64,000 nucleotides of DNA from Patagioenas fasciata (Eukaryota > Chordata > Aves > Columbiformes > Columbidae). The DNA is taken from assembly GCF_037038585.1 (NCBI RefSeq), contig NC_092520.1:64665501-64729500 (forward strand), written 5' to 3'. The first letter of the stretch is position 1. Each line of letters starts with the position of its first letter. The notes below the pieces were generated by a model that worked only from the letters and a program-made list of their open reading frames with translations, had not been told where the DNA came from and did not search any database. Shown one piece after another: positions 60,401 through 64,000 of this stretch. The translations under genes and the position numbers were made by a program.

Positions 60401-62364
60401 TTAATGGCAGGACAACAGGTCAAAAATTAAACTAAACTAAACTAAACTAAACTAAACTAAACTAAAATAAAATAAAATAAAATATAAAATACTTACTGTA
60501 AGTAAGATTAAACACAGCAAAGCCTCGGCCAGGATAGAAAGACCCTCGTCCTGCTACAGAAAAGCACTGCATCTTTTCATTCATCTTTATGGTCTCTTGG
60601 ATAGTGGTGTCCTCTCCATTCAGCCAGTTCCATGCCCGCATACAACCATCCAGCCGAGGGTTTATCTAGGAAGATAAAGTAGTATCTCACATCTCAAGGT
60701 CCCGTTCAGTGAAGAGCAACTGATTTTGGGTGCAGAGAAAAACTGAGTTATATTATGATACTAAATAGGAGAAATCATTTCGATGTGTTAGGCACATGCA
60801 AACCAATTGGCAGCACCCCCAGTCCTGTAACTCCAAGCATGTAACTGGTCAGTATTCCCCAGCAAACTCCCTTGAGCCCAGCTTATCTCCAGAGCACAGG
60901 AGGGCACTAGCTAATGCAGGTGCTGATTTGATTGTATTGATTCTGTCAGCTGCTTCTACACACTGCACATCATCAGTGCAACTTACTTTTAAACCCCTGT
61001 AGTCAAGGCTTTATAACTCCTGTAATTATGAATTGCAAATGCTGAACGCTAACTTGAATTATAAAAATAAAAACACAAAACAATCCTTTGTATCATTGCA
61101 AACAGACTTCATGACACACAAGATGCTGGACCTGGTCATGGCATAAATTGTTGGGTTCTGGCTTAAGGGAGGGGTGTCTGAGCCACCAGACGGGCACACC
61201 ACCCTGTACACACCTTGTTCTTGTCAGCTTCTAGTTACATTATCCTGTACCAAGTGTCAGCATTAAAATGTGAGACAGTATGTAAAGAGATGGCTCTTTG
61301 CAAAGTGTCTAAATCAGCACCATTACACTCAATTAACTGAAGCAGGGAGAGAATTAAGTGTCTGAGCCAGGATAAAAACCTCAGGAGTTTCTGGCTCTCA
61401 ATCCTATATTCAGACCACACCCCAGGCTTAATGTTTCAGACAAGCAGTGTCCCTGAATGACTTTTTGTGAGGAACAGGAGCCTTCCTCGGCCGCTGCACT
61501 CCCATTCACAGAGCTGCAAGCTTGTCACCTCATTTAGAAATAAAGAGATGCCAATTTGGGTTTCAAGGTGCCAGCTCTGTGTGTGGTGGACATTCAAAAC
61601 AGCCTGAACAGCAGCTATGTCAGAAACACAGGAATGATCCAGTCTCAGCCAAGAGTGCCTTAACTTTTATTCATGTGCCTGATCTACTTGAATTAGGAGG
61701 AAATAAATAAAAAAAGCTTCTGTTTCTTCCTTGGGTCTTACTAAACTGAAAGAGCAAACACAAGCAGCAAAACTGTGATACAATATGCATGAGGCATAAA
61801 CTTCATTCACAACACAAAAAATGCCCCCAACACGGTTTCCAGATGTAGTGGGCACACTGGTACCCTCACCCGGGGGTCTGCCCACTGACCCACCAGGGCC
61901 ACCCACGGTCTCCAAGCCAGCAGGACCACTGTTAATTTTGTCATGTGTTCCAGTTTTGTGGTGGGGTGGGATACATCTCACTCAAATTTATCAATCAAAA
62001 AAACAGAAGTCTCACCTTTGCTACTGGTTTAACCTCCCTCTATATTCAATGGACAGAAAGCTGCATCCAGAAGGTGATAATTCTACCTGCTTCAAGGCAG
62101 ACTGAACTGCTCTCAGAAAGGACCTACATTAGCCCAAGAGAAGATGAAATCAAGCCCTTCAGGCATGCACAACAACATGAGTGACCATGCTATGCTTACC
62201 GGCAGGACAAGGTCCTTTGTTTTGAAAGGAATGCCTCCTACTGTCAAATTCAGCTGATACAGTCCTTTGTCGAGAGTAAACAGATCCCCTGAGACAGCTA
62301 TTTTCATAACTGCATCCCTGTTGACCTTTATAACCAAACTTCTTTCGAGTTCTTCAACAGAGAT
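54291..62364 (-). CDS. GAS6: GAS6, 3' half: end of LG1 domain through LG2 and stop
   Basis: Five exons on the minus strand splice in frame into about 295 residues of growth arrest-specific 6, against 678 in human. GAS6 is a secreted vitamin-K-dependent protein (Gla domain, four EGF repeats, two laminin-G-like domains). Its LG pair binds TYRO3, AXL and MERTK, while the Gla domain binds phosphatidylserine. Only the LG part is here: the end of LG1 ([25 protein letters not shown]), the linker with INPRLDGCM and [14 protein letters not shown], then LG2 ([24 protein letters not shown]) and the end [14 protein letters not shown]. Cysteine spacing fits the two known LG disulphides (26 and 27 residues apart). 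PROS1 is the paralogue, but these motifs fit GAS6, and adjacency to TMEM255B is the GAS6 synteny. All splice sites are GT-AG and phases match. Exons for Gla, EGF and early LG1 lie beyond the window end. Confidence 0.95.
54443..57646 (-). other. GAS6 last intron
   Basis: A 3.2-kb intron with canonical ends on the minus strand. It contains an AT-only palindrome at 55643-55667. Nothing else was recognised. Confidence 0.85.
57647..57875 (-). CDS. GAS6: GAS6 exon, middle of LG2
   Basis: Seventy-six codons plus one base, starting [14 protein letters not shown], with [12 protein letters not shown] and [11 protein letters not shown], ending TYVGGLP. The acceptor is ccttctgtccag and the donor gtgagc. 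The final G joins AC of the next exon to encode Asp. It covers the beta-strand core of LG2. Confidence 0.95.
57876..58661 (-). other. GAS6 intron
   Basis: A 0.8-kb intron between the two middle LG2 exons (gtacag...gtccag). No repeats were recognised. Confidence 0.88.
58662..58834 (-). CDS. GAS6: GAS6 exon, first part of LG2
   Basis: Two bases complete a split Met codon, then 57 codons: [25 protein letters not shown] and ending [11 protein letters not shown]. The acceptor is tttctgcag and the donor gtacag. The conserved SxxWEIEV and TGVLFAL strands identify LG2. There is a NET sequon at 58815-58817. Confidence 0.94.
58835..60496 (-). other. GAS6 intron
   Basis: A 1.7-kb phase-1 intron (gtaagt...ctgcag). 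Its 5' end, next to the donor, is a compound pentanucleotide microsatellite. The rest is plain AT-rich sequence. Confidence 0.88.
60428..60490. repeat. Compound (AAACT)n-(AAAAT)n microsatellite
   Basis: About eight aaact units are followed by several aaaat units on the + strand. The array touches the GAS6 donor site (60491-60496). In GAS6 RNA it reads as U-rich UUUUA and UUUAG repeats starting a few bases into the intron. Confidence 0.95.
60497..60665 (-). CDS. GAS6: GAS6 exon, LG1-LG2 junction
   Basis: Fifty-six codons plus one base, starting [19 protein letters not shown] and ending FAVFNLTY. Two cysteines 26 residues apart fit the LG1 disulphide. The acceptor is atcttcctag and the donor gtaagt. 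The donor is immediately followed, on the transcribed strand, by an (ATTTT)n/(AGTTT)n pentanucleotide repeat. There is an NLT sequon at 60507-60509. Confidence 0.94.
60666..62199 (-). other. GAS6 intron
   Basis: A 1.5-kb intron (gtaagc...ttcctag) in phase 0. No repeat or extra exon was recognised. Confidence 0.88.
62200..62364 (-). CDS. GAS6: GAS6 exon, C-terminal half of LG1
   Basis: Fifty-five codons in phase 0, starting [17 protein letters not shown] and ending DLVLP. On the minus strand the acceptor is ctttttcag and the donor gtaagc. It contains the sequon NLT (Asn codon at 62248-62250), corresponding to the known glycosylated Asn of human LG1. Confidence 0.94.
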
Positions 62365-64000
62365 CTGAAAAAGTAAAATTGCAAATAGAATAATTCAGGA
62401 TAAAAAGAACTTAATATCAGCAGCTTCAACTGAAGGACAGACACCACTAGTAGAATCCTCAAGACACAGAAAGTCCCCAGGCCTCTCTGTCTACCATTTA
62501 AGTGACATTCCACCTTGATATGTAAATCTTTACTCTAGATGGAAACATGGGCTTGACCTAATGGTGAAGACAGCCCAGCTACTTCAAAACAGCCACACAC
62601 AAAAAATGAGTGGATTAACTATATGACTTTTGTAGGCTGCTCAAAGCAATATGTAAACACAGTAACGAGTTATTAATGAGAAACTTCCTACTGCAGCTGC
62701 ATGTGAAAGGAAAAGCTGGAAAGACAGATCAGAAGATGTCTTTCAATTGGACCAGTGAAAGATAATGCAGAAGCCTTCCAGCCACACTAAATCTACGCTT
62801 TGAATACTGATCGCTGAAAAAACAATAGAAGATGTTGTACTTGAGAGGGCAATAAAAACGTGTAATAGGCAATTATTTTTCATCTCAAAAGGTCTTTGCA
62901 GGTTTTCCCTCCATGTATCTGAAGAGCTACTTCTGGGAAGATTCTATCACAACTGAAATACTAAAAAAAAAATTGTAATTTTAATTATGACCAGGCTGCA
63001 CTATAAAGCAGCCAGCTCTGCGGAGGAAGAGGAGGAGGCAAAGCATAAAGCTGACACGCAGCAGGCTGCTGAACAGCAGCATGGATTCTGTACCTTGGGA
63101 CCTGGGTCCTGCTGCCAATGGGGTGTTTCTGTGGCTGTAAAGGAAAACAACCCCTTCTCTCCTGCAGAGAAGAAAGGAGTGCACCTCCTCTATTTCACTA
63201 TTTTCAACACAGCACTCCTTCCCACTCCATGACAGACACCCTACCTAACCACTCTTCATTCTTATAGCTCCGTTCCCTGGGACACCCAGATGCTGCCTCC
63301 ATCAGTGAGCCGCTCTACAGAACCCAATATCTGTTTCAGCAGCTGCTTAGACTCGTTCTTCCCTCTCCCTGCTAGTAGGTTATGTCATGAGCATCTTTCT
63401 CTTTGCCTTTTGAGAGCAGCTGCCCCAAAATTGTTTCCAGCAGCCACACTGAGCTCAGCCTCTGTGGCTGTGATGCAAAGGATCAGAGAGTTGAGGAGGT
63501 TTACTCCTGGACACTCCCTTTGCATTGCAGTCTTCAGCAACAAAGATTAATGGAATTTGATATTTGAGATTATTCATAGAACATCAAACTTTTTTCTTCT
63601 CCTGTGGATTCCAGTACCTTCTGGTTTACATTGCTAAAACACTGTTTACACCTGGTGTGTTGCTCTGTGCTGTATCCTATGGGACATGAATTTACTTGTC
63701 TGAAGCTTCCTTGTTTAAAGTGGCACCAACGTCTCCCCACTCTGTTCCACGGAGACACACAAGCCAGTCTCAAACAGTCTTTTTTTGAGCATTGGCAGGT
63801 GGTAAAATCCACTCCGTGGGTGGGAACTTTAGCCCACAGATCTTGGCAGCTGCAGCCAAAGTGGCTTAGCTATGCTGGCTAGCAGGCTCAAAACTCACTG
63901 GGACAGTCACTGCTGCCCTAAGGCACCAGGGTGCAGAGCATCACAAGGAGCTGAGGCAGAGCATCTCCCTGCTCCTAGCATGGATAATGGGAAGCCACGG
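62365..64000 (-). other. GAS6 intron running off the window
   Basis: I searched the minus strand for the preceding LG1 exon and found none before the window end. No repeat family was recognised in this stretch. Confidence 0.7.

Noticed and set aside
1-64000. CRISPR arrays, operons, phage or plasmid modules
   Set aside because: The window is vertebrate nuclear DNA with spliced genes. No spaced direct repeats, bacterial gene order or ribosome-binding sites are present.

Overview
The window looks like bird nuclear DNA. The evidence is intron-rich vertebrate genes with GT-AG splice sites, many CR1-type LINE copies (several ending in the avian-style ATTCTRTG tail), no Alu- or L1-like repeats that I recognise, and a gene pair, TMEM255B and GAS6, that is also adjacent on human 13q34. 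I cannot name the species from the sequence alone.

Layout. Positions 1-50390 belong to TMEM255B on the + strand. Six exons are visible (3057-3146, 31224-31304, 35198-35283, 38792-38951, 44394-44537, 49537-49704). They encode about 242 C-terminal residues, and the N-terminal exons lie upstream of the window. The 3' UTR carries a CR1 3'-end fragment and two AATAAA signals. From about 50390 to 53860 is a convergent intergenic spacer in which I see no gene. From about 53860 to the window end is the 3' part of GAS6 on the - strand. Five exons (62200-62364, 60497-60665, 58662-58834, 57647-57875, 54291-54442) encode about 295 residues, covering the end of LG1 and all of LG2 up to the stop. All exon junctions keep the frame.

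Repeats. The 28-kb TMEM255B intron holds most of the transposable DNA: a 2.9-kb CR1 in + orientation (22.2-25.1 kb) whose ORF2 is broken by two frameshifts and a stop, an older 3-kb CR1 in - orientation (26.5-29.6 kb), and four shorter CR1 pieces. These two long copies are bracketed by two arrays of the same pentanucleotide in opposite orientation: (AGGAG)n at 19.2 kb and (CTCCT)n at 29.6 kb. One primary transcript through the intron would contain both complementary arrays.

The two genes are unrelated in function. TMEM255B is a four-pass membrane protein with a proline-rich PPxY tail. GAS6 is a secreted vitamin-K-dependent ligand of the TAM receptor kinases. They are simply tail-to-tail neighbours. 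I found no RNA gene, CRISPR array or operon-like system, and nothing that I can defend as a previously undescribed biological system. The observations most worth checking are the inverted pentanucleotide arrays, two near-perfect palindromes, a pentanucleotide repeat touching a GAS6 donor site, and a cryptic exon candidate behind a long pyrimidine tract.
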